From positions 62,001-126,000 of the forward strand of contig SVHD01000002.1 of assembly GCA_015056015.1 (NCBI GenBank): a stretch of DNA of 64,000 bases, written 5' to 3'. Made by a program: the position numbers and the translations under genes. Shown here piece after piece: positions 33,118-41,050 of the stretch. The notes under the pieces are model-generated. The model ran no database searches and was not told the DNA's origin. It was given only the letters and a program-made list of their open reading frames with translations. Every line of letters begins with the position of its first letter. The first letter of the stretch is position 1. This stretch comes from Clostridiales bacterium. Lineage in GTDB: Bacteria; Bacillota; Clostridia; Christensenellales; Aristaeellaceae.

Positions 33118-33233
33118 TATCCTGATTTTAAGATTTTATACGCTATATCTATAATTCGATATATTATCTGAAATTATCATTTTCCCCCGGCGAAAAAGAT
33201 CGAACCAAAGAGGAAAAAGATGGATTTTTCTCC

Positions 33234-34370
33234 TCAGAAAAGAATATCCCTGTATACAATTCCGCCGTTTTTCACCGTCAGCCGGGGATGCAGAATCTGA
33301 TCCCCTTCCAGGGCGTTTCCTACCCCATCCCGGAAAATCATGGGCTGGTTTTCCACGCTGAAAACGGCGATATCCCCCGGCATGCCCACCGAAAGGGCGC
33401 CGGCGCTTTCTTCCATGCCCAGCATCCGGGCGGCGTTTTTTGTAACGCACGCGATGGCATTTTGCAAAGGCATACCCAGATTCAGCCATTTGGATACGCA
33501 GAAGGGCAGGCTGAAGGTGGTGCGTTTATTATAGAAGCCGCGTTCGGTGGCGTCGGTGCTGATGGTATCGGGCCAGAGATTTTTCCGGATCGCCGCCCGC
33601 ATCACATCAAAGGAGATATGCCGCCCGGCGTCCCCCACATCCAGGTATACGCCCCGCTCCCTTGCGGCGGCCAGGGCATCAAAGCCGCCTTCTTCCATCA
33701 GCGTTCTGCCGTGGCCGTGATAGGGATGGGTGATAATATCCCCCTTGCCCAGGCAGGAAAGAATTTCCGCCATGGAAAGGGCAGGATCCGTGCAATGCAC
33801 CATCAGGGGCAATTGCAATTCTTCCGCTATTTCCTTGGCCCGGCGCAGAGGCGCAAAGCCCAGATCCCGGTTGGTTTCCTTCCCAACCCGGATTTTCAGG
33901 CCCGCAATTTCCTCCGGATATTTTTCCTTCAGCCGCCGCAGGGCAGGCAGATCGAAATCCGCCGGATCAATATTTTCCAATTGTGCCCGGAAGCCCGAAA
34001 GCCCCGAGGGACAGACGTGGAGAAAAATCCTTTTCCCCACCCAGGAATACATCAGCCCCGGCCGCAGCAATTCATAATTGGCGCTGCCCGCGCTGCCGGC
34101 GTCATTGACCGTGGTCACCCCGGAAGGAAAGCAGAATGCATCCGCCGGAACGCCGATGGCGGCAAGGGGCGCAATATGGGCATGGGAATCGATCAGGCCG
34201 GGGGTGACGATGCAGCCCCCGGCGTCCACATCCGTTCCCGCCAAAGCGCCGCTCAAATCCCCCACAGCGGCAATTTTTCCATTCTGCACGGCCACATCCG
34301 CAATTTCATCCCGGGCATTTTTCGGATCGATCACCCGGCCGCCCCGGATGATCAATTCATATGCTTCCAT
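33234..34370 (-). CDS. Metallo-dependent amidohydrolase / deacetylase-like protein
   Basis: 378 residues of the amidohydrolase superfamily: IIRGGRVIDPKNARDEIADV, IVTPGLIDSHAHIAPL (first metal histidines), GLKIRVGKE (likely carboxylated lysine), MVHCTDP, HPYHGHG and STDATERGF, then GMPGDIAVFSVE. The pattern matches the EF_0837/AHA_3915-type group of dihydroorotase-like enzymes that hydrolyse N-acetylated amino acids or related amides. GGGAGGAA precedes the start. It lies upstream of the sugar operon on the same strand, 202 nt from its first gene, but that operon has its own promoter. Confidence 0.85.
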   Translation of the reverse strand: MEAYELIIRGGRVIDPKNARDEIADVAVQNGKIAAVGDLSGALAGTDVDAGGCIVTPGLIDSHAHIAPLAAIGVPADAFCFPSGVTTVNDAGSAGSANYELLRPGLMYSWVGKRIFLHVCPSGLSGFRAQLENIDPADFDLPALRRLKEKYPEEIAGLKIRVGKETNRDLGFAPLRRAKEIAEELQLPLMVHCTDPALSMAEILSCLGKGDIITHPYHGHGRTLMEEGGFDALAAARERGVYLDVGDAGRHISFDVMRAAIRKNLWPDTISTDATERGFYNKRTTFSLPFCVSKWLNLGMPLQNAIACVTKNAARMLGMEESAGALSVGMPGDIAVFSVENQPMIFRDGVGNALEGDQILHPRLTVKNGGIVYRDILF

Positions 34371-34406
34371 CCGTATTCCTCCCCATCATCTTATGAATTT
34401 TCCGCA

Positions 34407-34440
34407 AGAAAAAGCCGCCCTCAGGTATCCCTGCGGCGGC
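34407..34440 (-). terminator. Terminator of the nadD-rsfS operon
   Basis: On the minus strand GCCGCCGCAGGG... pairs with CCTGAGGGCGGC (34414-34440), followed by TTTTTCTT. It lies just past the stop of the ArsC-like gene. Confidence 0.8.
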
Positions 34441-34446
34441 GCAAAA

Positions 34447-34794
34447 TTATCCCTTTTTCAGCCATTCTTCCCAGGTTTTTTCATCGGCGCCCAGGGTCAC
34501 CTGTTCCCCATTGCGCACAATGGGCGTGCGCAAAAAGCGGGGATTTTCCGCCAGGCACTCCAGAATATAGGCCGCATCATCCGTATGGGCCACCGGATGG
34601 GAAAGGGCGTCCGGGCTTTGCCTGTCCACCAGATTTTCCGCACCCAGCCGCCGGGCAAAGAGGGAAAGCTCCCTTTGGCCCAGCTTATGTTTTTTTAAAT
34701 CCAGCAATTGATAGGAAATCCGCCGCTCCTTGAAAAAGCGTTCTGCCTTCTGGGTATCAAAATTACGCTTGAGCGCATAGATCTGTATATTCAT
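34447..34794 (-). CDS. ArsC/Spx-fold protein lacking the catalytic cysteine
   Basis: 115 residues with the thioredoxin-like ArsC/YffB pattern: a first strand IQIYALKRNFDTQKAERFFK, then YQLLDLKKHKLGQRELSLFA and the cis-proline strand LRTPIVRNGEQVTLG. The active-site cysteine normally found in NCDT is phenylalanine here (NFDT), so it cannot reduce arsenate by the usual mechanism. Its start overlaps the rsfS stop by one base (TGATG), indicating coupling. A structural or regulatory role, as for Spx, is possible but unproven. Confidence 0.8.
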   Translation of the reverse strand: MNIQIYALKRNFDTQKAERFFKERRISYQLLDLKKHKLGQRELSLFARRLGAENLVDRQSPDALSHPVAHTDDAAYILECLAENPRFLRTPIVRNGEQVTLGADEKTWEEWLKKG

Positions 34795-35162
34795 CAGGAA
34801 TCCTTTTCCTCATCCATAAAGGGCAGGGCCACCCGGTTTTCCCCATCTTCCCACAGCCGTTCCAGATGATAGAACTGGCGATCCTCGGGATGGAAAATAT
34901 GCACGAGCACCGTACCGAAATCCAATACAATCCAGCGGCCTTCCCCAGCCCCTTCCCGGGCGCGCAGGGAAATGCCCTCCATAGCCATGGCGTCATCCAC
35001 ATCATCCGCCAGGGCCTTTACCTGCAGGGAAGAACGGCCGGAGGCAATCACCATATAATCGGTGATCACCGTTAAATGGCTTACATTCAATACCACGATA
35101 TCCAGGGCTTTTTTGTCATAGAGGATGTGGGCAATCCGTTGTGCCAATGCGTTGGGGTTCAT
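34794..35162 (-). CDS. rsfS: Ribosome silencing factor RsfS
   Basis: 122 residues, the normal length of RsfS (Iojap), which binds ribosomal protein L14 and keeps ribosomal subunits apart during starvation. Typical segments: KKALDIVVLNVSHLTVITDY, MVIASGRSSLQVKALADDVD, GEGRWIVLDFGTVLVHIFHP, EDRQFYHLERLW. GGAGGT lies 7 nt before the start. It follows nadD-yqeK, the standard Firmicute order. Confidence 0.95.
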   Translation of the reverse strand: MNPNALAQRIAHILYDKKALDIVVLNVSHLTVITDYMVIASGRSSLQVKALADDVDDAMAMEGISLRAREGAGEGRWIVLDFGTVLVHIFHPEDRQFYHLERLWEDGENRVALPFMDEEKDS

Positions 35163-35176
35163 CCAATAACCTCCTT

Positions 35177-36361
35177 TTATTCTTGATGGATTCGCTCCAT
35201 AAGTTCGATTTCTTCAGGGGTCAGGCTTTTTTCCAGCCAGTTCGCCGTTTCAATGGCGATGGGGAAAAACTGCCTGCCGCTTTTTTCCACATATTCTTTG
35301 GTCCGCCGCAGGGAATAAAGGGTGGCGGCCTTCAGCGATTGCCGGGCCAGACGGCGGATGGAATGCAGCCCGGGATAATCCTCCCTGCCCATTTCGGTGG
35401 CGTCTGCCACAAAGATGCATAATTCCAAATCATTCATGCCGGGACGGCCAATGGTATGGCTGCGGATAGCATTTAAAATATTTTCATCCCGGATGCCAAA
35501 TTCCTTTTTCGCCACATAAGCCCCCACCGGGCCATGCAGCATGGCGCCGGATGAAAGCATGCTTTCATCGGAAAGAAGATGATTTTCCCGGGCGATTTTT
35601 TCCATTTCCGGCTGAGGCATTCCCTTGGCGCAATCATGCAAAAGGGCGGCGGCAGCGACGCTGAGCAGCGGAATACCATGCAGCATGGCCAGGCGAAGGG
35701 CCTCGCTGCGCACCCCCAGCGTATGCCAGAAACGGTGGGGATTCATCATTTCCCTGAGCCTGGGCAGCCAATCCGGCTGATACAGACCATTCTCCGCAAT
35801 ATACCATAATACGCCCTGGGGAAGCCCCCGGGGATCCTGACGCTGGGCCAATTGCGCCCGCAAAAGGGAAGCGGAATAGGGCGGGCCGGAAACGGGCAGC
35901 AACTGCACCCGGGCCCCCGCATCCCGGGCCTTTTTCAAGGTTTCATCCGTTGAAACTCCCGTTCTGGGAAAACAAAGAAAATCGCAGAATGCGAATAGCT
36001 TATCCGCCCCATGCCAATAGGGCAAAGAGGGCAGTTTATCCGCCCCGAGGATAAAAGTAAAACCTGCGTCCGGGAATTCCCGGCGCAATTCATCCAATGT
36101 ATCGACCGTATATCGGTTGTTTTCATCCATGCCGGCCCGGGAAAGCAGAAATTCCCCCTGGCCTTCGATGGCGCGGCTGCACATAGCAAAGCGATGATTG
36201 GCAGCGGCCTCCGTATCCCGGTGGGCAGGGCTGGCCATGGGCATAAAAATCACCTGATCCAGCCCGGCTTTTTCAATTGCCTGCCGTGCCAAGGCCAAAT
36301 GTCCCTCATGAATGGGATCAAAAGTACCGCCCAATACGCCCAATCGCCGCAAACAACTCAT
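35177..36361 (-). CDS. nadD-yqeK: NadD-YqeK fusion: nicotinate-nucleotide adenylyltransferase and HD-domain Ap4A hydrolase
   Basis: About 394 residues. The first 195 are NadD, which makes nicotinate adenine dinucleotide: LGVLGGTFDPIHEGHLALAR, VIFMPMASPAHRD, FTFILGADKLPSLPYW and PPYSASLLRAQLAQRQD. From about residue 205 comes a YqeK HD phosphohydrolase (NPHRFWHTLGVRSEALRLA, AALLHDCAKGM, HGPVGAYVAKKEFGI), a family shown in other bacteria to cleave Ap4A. In most Firmicutes these are two adjacent genes. The ATG at 36361 abuts AGGAG with no spacing; a TTG at 36352 has 9 nt spacing and gives the usual short N terminus, so it may be the true start. Confidence 0.92.
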   Translation of the reverse strand: MSCLRRLGVLGGTFDPIHEGHLALARQAIEKAGLDQVIFMPMASPAHRDTEAAANHRFAMCSRAIEGQGEFLLSRAGMDENNRYTVDTLDELRREFPDAGFTFILGADKLPSLPYWHGADKLFAFCDFLCFPRTGVSTDETLKKARDAGARVQLLPVSGPPYSASLLRAQLAQRQDPRGLPQGVLWYIAENGLYQPDWLPRLREMMNPHRFWHTLGVRSEALRLAMLHGIPLLSVAAAALLHDCAKGMPQPEMEKIARENHLLSDESMLSSGAMLHGPVGAYVAKKEFGIRDENILNAIRSHTIGRPGMNDLELCIFVADATEMGREDYPGLHSIRRLARQSLKAATLYSLRRTKEYVEKSGRQFFPIAIETANWLEKSLTPEEIELMERIHQE

Positions 36362-36422
36362 CTCCTGCCCATAGTATAACGCATTTTGGGCATTCTGAAA
36401 AGAGGGGAGGAGGAAAAAAACA

Positions 36423-37250
36423 ATGCAGGAATATTTGCACAAAACCCGATTGAGCGAAAAAATGGATACGCTGGGCTTTCATTTGCTGGCGCTGCTGCTG
36501 TCCCTGGGATTTTTTCTGCTGCTGTGGGGGCTGCGCCTATCCGCCCTTTCCGCCGGTTTTTCCCTGTATATTCTGATTTTGCTGCTGCGCCGGAAAACCA
36601 GGGATGGACGGCTGATCCGGAAGGAAAAAAAGCTGCGCGCACGGATCGGCGGGGAATTGGCCCTGGAAAGGCTGCTGCTCTCCCCTGCTGATCAGGCGCA
36701 TTTTGAAATCGCCATGCTGATTTCCCTGCAAAAGCCGCTGCAATTGCTGCGCTCCGGCAATGAGGGCATGCTTTGCTCCCAGGACGAAGAAAAATTTTTC
36801 ATCGTCTTTGCTCAGCTTCCCCTTTCCTCGTCCCTGGGGGCGGAAAAGGTATTATCCGTTCAGCGGGCCGCCAAGGCGCGCGGCGCCGCCCGGGCGCTGC
36901 TCTGCGCGCCCTGCAAAATTTCCCCCGAAGCCCGTACCCAGGCCGCCGGAGAAATTCCCGTTTCTTTTATGGAGCGGGATGAAATGATCGCCCTCTTCGG
37001 GGCGGCCAATCCCGCCACGGACGGGCAATTGGTGCAGCTGGGAAAGCGCAGAAAAAATCATCCGCCTGCCCGAAAATGGCTCCGCCTGATTTTTGATCCC
37101 CGGCGCGCCCCACGCTACGCCCTTTATAGCGGGCTTTTGCTTTCCATGTATCTGCTCACCCGCCTGCCTTATTATATCGCCCCGGGATTGATCTGCGCTT
37201 TTTTGGCGGCATTCTGCCGATGCTTTTCGAAAGGGGAAAAAAGTATATAA
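36423..37250 (+). CDS. Unknown membrane protein with central soluble domain
   Basis: 275 residues. Two helices near the N terminus (LGFHLLALLLSLGFFLLLWG; LSAGFSLYILILLLRRK), a soluble domain of about 160 residues (from RDGRLIRKEKKLRARIGGEL to LGKRRKNHPPARK) and two helices at the C terminus (RYALYSGLLLSMYLLT; IAPGLICAFLAAFCRC). The central ARIGGELALERLLLSPADQ followed by alternating strands recalls a restriction-endonuclease-like (NERD/Mrr) fold, but I see no catalytic motif and do not claim it. GGGAGGAGG precedes the start. It is divergent from nadD-yqeK. Confidence 0.65.
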   Translation: MQEYLHKTRLSEKMDTLGFHLLALLLSLGFFLLLWGLRLSALSAGFSLYILILLLRRKTRDGRLIRKEKKLRARIGGELALERLLLSPADQAHFEIAMLISLQKPLQLLRSGNEGMLCSQDEEKFFIVFAQLPLSSSLGAEKVLSVQRAAKARGAARALLCAPCKISPEARTQAAGEIPVSFMERDEMIALFGAANPATDGQLVQLGKRRKNHPPARKWLRLIFDPRRAPRYALYSGLLLSMYLLTRLPYYIAPGLICAFLAAFCRCFSKGEKSI

Positions 37251-37251
37251 A

Positions 37252-37277
37252 AAAACCGAGCCATGAGGCTCGGTTTT
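37252..37277. terminator. Bidirectional terminator
   Basis: AAAACCGAGCC, ATGA, GGCTCGGTTTT: an 11-bp stem with A/T flanks immediately after the stop of the membrane protein gene. It is the first of the hairpins in this convergent gap. Confidence 0.85.
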
Positions 37278-37288
37278 GTAATCCGCAG

Positions 37289-37453
37289 CACCGGCTTGGC
37301 CGGTGTGAGGAGAAAAATTCTGGAGAATCGCCTGCGATTCGGGAAGAATTTTTCATTCCTTTCAGATTTTCTGTCCGTGCGATTCATCGCACAAGAAAAT
37401 CTGCAATGCCCGAAAAAATTTCATTTTTTCGGCAAGCGTTGACTTGTCAACGC
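37289..37453. repeat. Array of five further hairpins in a convergent gap
   Basis: After the terminator come, head to tail: CACCGGC/GCCGGTG (37289-37305); a two-step hairpin with outer stem GAAAAATTCT/AGAATTTTTC and inner GAATCGC/GCGATTC (37312-37354); another two-step hairpin with outer CAGATTTTCT/AGAAAATCTG and inner GTGCGA/TCGCAC (37363-37403); GCCGAAAAAAT/ATTTTTTCGGC with one bulge (37408-37434); and GCGTTGAC/GTCAACGC (37436-37453). Nearly every base of the gap lies in a stem. The function is unknown. Confidence 0.75.
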
Positions 37454-37454
37454 G

Positions 37455-38780
37455 TCAGTTCAGCCGATCGGTGTAGGTCTTCACATCCGCTTCGCTGACC
37501 CACTGATTCACAGCTTCGGTGTAGGCAGCATCCTGCTTGGTGGTCAGCACTTCGGCTTCCAGTTCGGCACGTACGTCTTCCAGGGCCACGGGGCCTTCGG
37601 GGATTTCCGCGCTGTACTGCATGATATGATAGCCGTAGGTGGATTCCACAGGCTCGCTGACGTCGCCCACATTTTCAAGGGCCATACCGGCGGCGGTGAA
37701 GGATTCCACGAAGTAGGCATAGCCTTCGCAGATGGCATAGCCGATTGCAGGCATGCCGGTGTCTTCGTTATACTGGGCAACCAGGGCGTCGAAATCAGCG
37801 CCTTCGGCGGTAGCCAGGGCATACACTTCATCCACCTTGGCCTTGATATTCTGGCGGGCGGTTTCCTTGGCGGCTTCCAGGGCGGCAGTGGCTTCATCCA
37901 CAGTCACCTGGGCAGCATCCGCGGCGGCCTTCAGTTCGGTGGTATCGGCGCCTTCGGCAGCGGCGGTCAGGGCCTGCTGGGCAGCCGTCAGGGCGGTGTT
38001 GGCTTCGGTCAGGGCAGTTTCCTTTTCGGTGATGGCAGCAGCATCTTCTTCAGCGAATTTCACCAGAATATGCTTCACATAGCGATAGCCGGCGGGCGTA
38101 TAATAGGTCTTGGTGCCGCCGTTTACGGCAGAGCCATAGTAATCCAGATAGGATTCATATTCGGCCTTTTCCGCAGCAACCTTTTCTTCCAGGGCAGCGA
38201 CCAGTTCTTCTTCGGTCACGGCCACATCCTTCACCGCTTCATTATACAGCTTTTCCATGGCCAGGTTCTGCTTGGCAGAATCCAGGAAGTATTCCTTGTT
38301 GGCCAGGCCGTTTTCAGCGATATACTTTTCGGCTTCGGCATGCAGGGCTTCTTCATCCAGTTCGCTGCCGGCGAAATAGGTATCGGTGATCTGGTGCAGG
38401 TAATCATGATAGCTTTCTTCCGCAGTGGCTTCAGCAGTGGCCAGTTCTTCTTCGGTCAGCTGATCCATGCCCAGTTCCTGAGCCTTGAGGGTGGCCACGA
38501 TGCTCTGGATATTGGAATTGAGCACTTCCTGCTGCACGGTGGCAGTATCGGTGGGGAAGGAAGCCTGCATGCCGAGGTAGGAATACATCTGATTCATGTA
38601 TTCATATTCAGCGATGGTGTTTTCCACTACGGCATTGAAGGTACCCTTGTTGACGGTGGTGCCGTTGACGTCGATGATGATCTGGGCGTTATCCGCTTCT
38701 TCATCTACGGTAACCAGGGCGCAGCCGCTCATGAGCATCATAACGGCTACCAGCAGCGCCAATAAACTCTTTTTCTGCAT
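37455..38780 (-). CDS. Parvulin-type peptidyl-prolyl isomerase lipoprotein (PrsA/SurA-like)
   Basis: 441 residues. A lipoprotein signal peptide ends at LMSGC (Cys20), so the protein is anchored outside the membrane. A SurA/PrsA-like helical N-terminal region (DVNGTTVNKGTFNAVVENTI onward) is followed by a PpiC rotamase domain: YRYVKHILVKF (about 231-241), DFDALVAQYNEDTG, and SEPVESTYGYHIMQYSAEIP. An alanine-rich coiled coil of about 65 residues (about 242-305) is inserted after the first strand of that domain. The start at 38780 is chosen because GGAG lies 9 nt upstream; earlier in-frame ATGs at 38795 and 38789 are too close to it. Likely helps exported proteins fold. Confidence 0.85.
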   Translation of the reverse strand: MQKKSLLALLVAVMMLMSGCALVTVDEEADNAQIIIDVNGTTVNKGTFNAVVENTIAEYEYMNQMYSYLGMQASFPTDTATVQQEVLNSNIQSIVATLKAQELGMDQLTEEELATAEATAEESYHDYLHQITDTYFAGSELDEEALHAEAEKYIAENGLANKEYFLDSAKQNLAMEKLYNEAVKDVAVTEEELVAALEEKVAAEKAEYESYLDYYGSAVNGGTKTYYTPAGYRYVKHILVKFAEEDAAAITEKETALTEANTALTAAQQALTAAAEGADTTELKAAADAAQVTVDEATAALEAAKETARQNIKAKVDEVYALATAEGADFDALVAQYNEDTGMPAIGYAICEGYAYFVESFTAAGMALENVGDVSEPVESTYGYHIMQYSAEIPEGPVALEDVRAELEAEVLTTKQDAAYTEAVNQWVSEADVKTYTDRLN

Positions 38781-38891
38781 ACGGAACATCTCCAATCTGT
38801 TTTGCTATTTGCAACAAAGTTTATTATACAGGAAATGTACAAAAACGGCAAGCACAAATTCTTCCTTTGCCGCCTCTGCCATTTTTCCACC

Positions 38892-39104
38892 TTAATTGAG
38901 GGGCTTTTTCTGCTCCAGCTTCTTATAGGAGCCGTCCTCCTGCTGGATATACACCTGATCCAGGGTGCCCCGCAGGCTTTCCCGGAATTCGGCGATATAG
39001 CGCTTGCGCAGGGCGGCTTGCTCTTCCACCTCGGCGGCGGTCAGCCCCACGGTCTTTTTCTTCCGGGCCAATTCATTGATCCGGTCGATTTCATGCTTTT
39101 CCAT
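38892..39104 (-). CDS. DUF896 (YnzC-like) protein
   Basis: 70 residues, entirely helical and charged: EKHEIDRINELARKKKTVGL, TAAEVEEQAALRKRYIAEFR. This is the DUF896/YnzC signature, found throughout Firmicutes. GGAGG precedes the start and the gene follows the Lgt-like gene by 3 nt. The YnzC group has no firmly established biochemical role. Confidence 0.9.
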   Translation of the reverse strand: MEKHEIDRINELARKKKTVGLTAAEVEEQAALRKRYIAEFRESLRGTLDQVYIQQEDGSYKKLEQKKPLN

Positions 39105-39107
39105 TCT

Positions 39108-40049
39108 TTACGCCTCCTTCCGCAGCCTGATCCCCAGATACGCGGGAACGGATACCAGAATCACATACGCCAGATACAGCACATAGCGATTGATTTCCGT
39201 TCTGTCGATCATAAATTCCAGGGTGATGCCAAGGCCCACCACCAGCGGGATGGAAATAATCCCGGCCAGGGCCAGCCCCCGGCGATTTTTCCAATTGCGC
39301 GCCGCCAGGATGATCACCGCCACGCCCAGGAAGGCCATGGCCGCAATATGCTGGCTGCCAACGAAGGAAAAGCTCAGATGCCGGTCATAACGCAGGCTTT
39401 CCAGCACGCTCTGGGCCGCGCCATAGAGAATCAGGCCCAGCAGCAGGGTATCCCCCGCCCGTTTTTTCCCGCCCAGATCCCGCAGCAGAATCAGCGCGAT
39501 CACCAGGGCGGCAAAGGATTCCAGAAGATAGGTGGCCAGATACCAGTCATATTCCCCTTCCACTGCCAGGAAGGAACCCTTCAGGGCGTCCCCCAGCAAA
39601 GGACGGCTGATGCCAAAATCCGGCACATAGCCTTCGCCCAGGCGTTCACAGGCCACGAACAGCAAAAGGGCAGGGGCAATCATATCCGCCATTTTCAGGG
39701 CGCTTCCCTTCAGAATCTTTCCGGAAAGCGCAGCCCCCAATACGCCGCCAAGGAGCGCGCCCACCATGGAATAGCCCCCGGCGGTGATCATCAGCGCACC
39801 CTTTACAGGCATCATGCCCCCCAGGGACCGATCCAGCAGCGCATAAAACAGTCGGGATACCACGAAGGAAAAGAGCATGGCCAGGCAGCCGGTCAGGGCG
39901 GCGGCGCCCTTTTCCATGCGTTCCTTTTTCATCTGCATGCTCAGCACCAGCAGCGCCAGCGCTGCGCCCAGCGCGCAGAAAAAACCAAAGGCGTATACAT
40001 CCATTCCCAGCAGCGTGATTTTCGTTGCTTCTTCCCACATAGGCTTCAC
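39108..40049 (-). CDS. Divergent prolipoprotein diacylglyceryl transferase-like membrane protein
   Basis: 313 residues with about seven to eight membrane helices. The overall Lgt layout is recognisable: GMDVYAFGFFCALGAALALL, ITAGGYSMVGALLGGVLGAA, ERLGEGYVPDFGISRPLLG. The residues that define active Lgt are changed, however: the histidine in the GGxxxHGG loop is absent, and the RxGNFxNxE motif reads ERLGEGYVPDFG. It may act on another lipid or sugar substrate. It starts with GTG by a 4-nt overlap (GTGA) with the gene upstream; an ATG three codons later is an alternative. Confidence 0.65.
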   Translation of the reverse strand: MKPMWEEATKITLLGMDVYAFGFFCALGAALALLVLSMQMKKERMEKGAAALTGCLAMLFSFVVSRLFYALLDRSLGGMMPVKGALMITAGGYSMVGALLGGVLGAALSGKILKGSALKMADMIAPALLLFVACERLGEGYVPDFGISRPLLGDALKGSFLAVEGEYDWYLATYLLESFAALVIALILLRDLGGKKRAGDTLLLGLILYGAAQSVLESLRYDRHLSFSFVGSQHIAAMAFLGVAVIILAARNWKNRRGLALAGIISIPLVVGLGITLEFMIDRTEINRYVLYLAYVILVSVPAYLGIRLRKEA

Positions 40050-41032
40050 TCTTTCCAGGCTTCAGGATCAACGGCGGTGGCAAAATAGATGATATCGCTC
40101 AAAGAACGTTCGCTGCTGGAAAGTTCATTGAAATATTCGCCGTTGTATACCATGGCAGCAGAGCCGCCGCCATCCAGATTATAGGCTTCCCAGCAGCCCA
40201 GGGCATGCATGAAATCCGCCAGTTCCTGATGGGTAACGCCGGAGGATTCATTGCGGCCCTCAGCCACCACCATCACATAGCTCAAAGGCGCCAATTGGCC
40301 GATGGCAGACCGGGGCTCCCGGCCGTTGGGATTATATTTGTATTCCTTATCGGTGGTCAGCAGATTGCCTTCCTGCACCAGGGCGGGGCCGAAGGTAAAA
40401 GCATTGACGATGGTATGCTCGGAAGCCAGGAAATCATCCAGGCCCTGAGAGCGGATAAAGGTATGGAAATCGCCGTTTTCATCAATGATCAGAATATCCC
40501 GCAGCTTATTGCTCTTGTTGCGCAGCTTCTGGCCCATGCGGTATTCAAAGCTGGTGGCCGCGGTATTATCCACGAAATTATCGCCGTTGATGGCCACGAT
40601 GGCATAATTCTTTTCCGCCATGGCGCCCACGCGGGCAGTAGTTTTGGAGGTGAGCTTTTTCCCGGCGATGGCAGTGCGCAGCTGGGAGGGATGGGCAATT
40701 TCCACCCAGGCAATGCGCCAGATCACGCCGTTTTCTTCCCGGGTTTCCATCTGAACGCGGATGGAATCATCCTCATAGCCGTCCTCGGTAAACAGGGCAG
40801 GATTGGGTTCAAAGCCGGGAGTAAAATCAACAGGCAGGGAATATTCGCAAACGGTTTCCGCGCAGGCGGAGGGCAGCAGGAAAGAAAGGAAACCCATATC
40901 CTCCCCTTCCATTTCATCCAGCAGCATCCACTGGGCTTCCCCTACCATCACAGGGGAGGAAAGCACAAAGGGCATGGAAAGCACCATCGCGGCGCACAGG
41001 GCAATCAGCAGAATTCTGACAGACAGCTTCAT
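40046..41032 (-). CDS. Phosphodiester glycosidase (NAGPA) family exported protein
   Basis: 328 residues with an N-terminal signal sequence (ILLIALCAAMVLSMPFVLSS). The NAGPA/DUF2233 domain is shown by AEKNYAIVAINGDNFVDNTA, YVMVVAEGRNESSGVTHQEL and the hallmark NLDGGGSAAMVYNGE. Bacterial members remodel sugar-phosphate polymers of the wall or exopolysaccharide. AAAGGAG precedes the start. It sits downstream of a glycosyltransferase-GtrA gene on the same strand, consistent with a cell-surface glycan role. Confidence 0.88.
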   Translation of the reverse strand: MKLSVRILLIALCAAMVLSMPFVLSSPVMVGEAQWMLLDEMEGEDMGFLSFLLPSACAETVCEYSLPVDFTPGFEPNPALFTEDGYEDDSIRVQMETREENGVIWRIAWVEIAHPSQLRTAIAGKKLTSKTTARVGAMAEKNYAIVAINGDNFVDNTAATSFEYRMGQKLRNKSNKLRDILIIDENGDFHTFIRSQGLDDFLASEHTIVNAFTFGPALVQEGNLLTTDKEYKYNPNGREPRSAIGQLAPLSYVMVVAEGRNESSGVTHQELADFMHALGCWEAYNLDGGGSAAMVYNGEYFNELSSSERSLSDIIYFATAVDPEAWKE

Positions 41033-41050
41033 CTTTTTCTCCTTTCGTTT

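Noticed and set aside
37312..37403. CRISPR array
   Set aside because: The two neighbouring hairpins share a shape but not a sequence, and there are no identical repeats with regular spacers or cas genes anywhere in the window.
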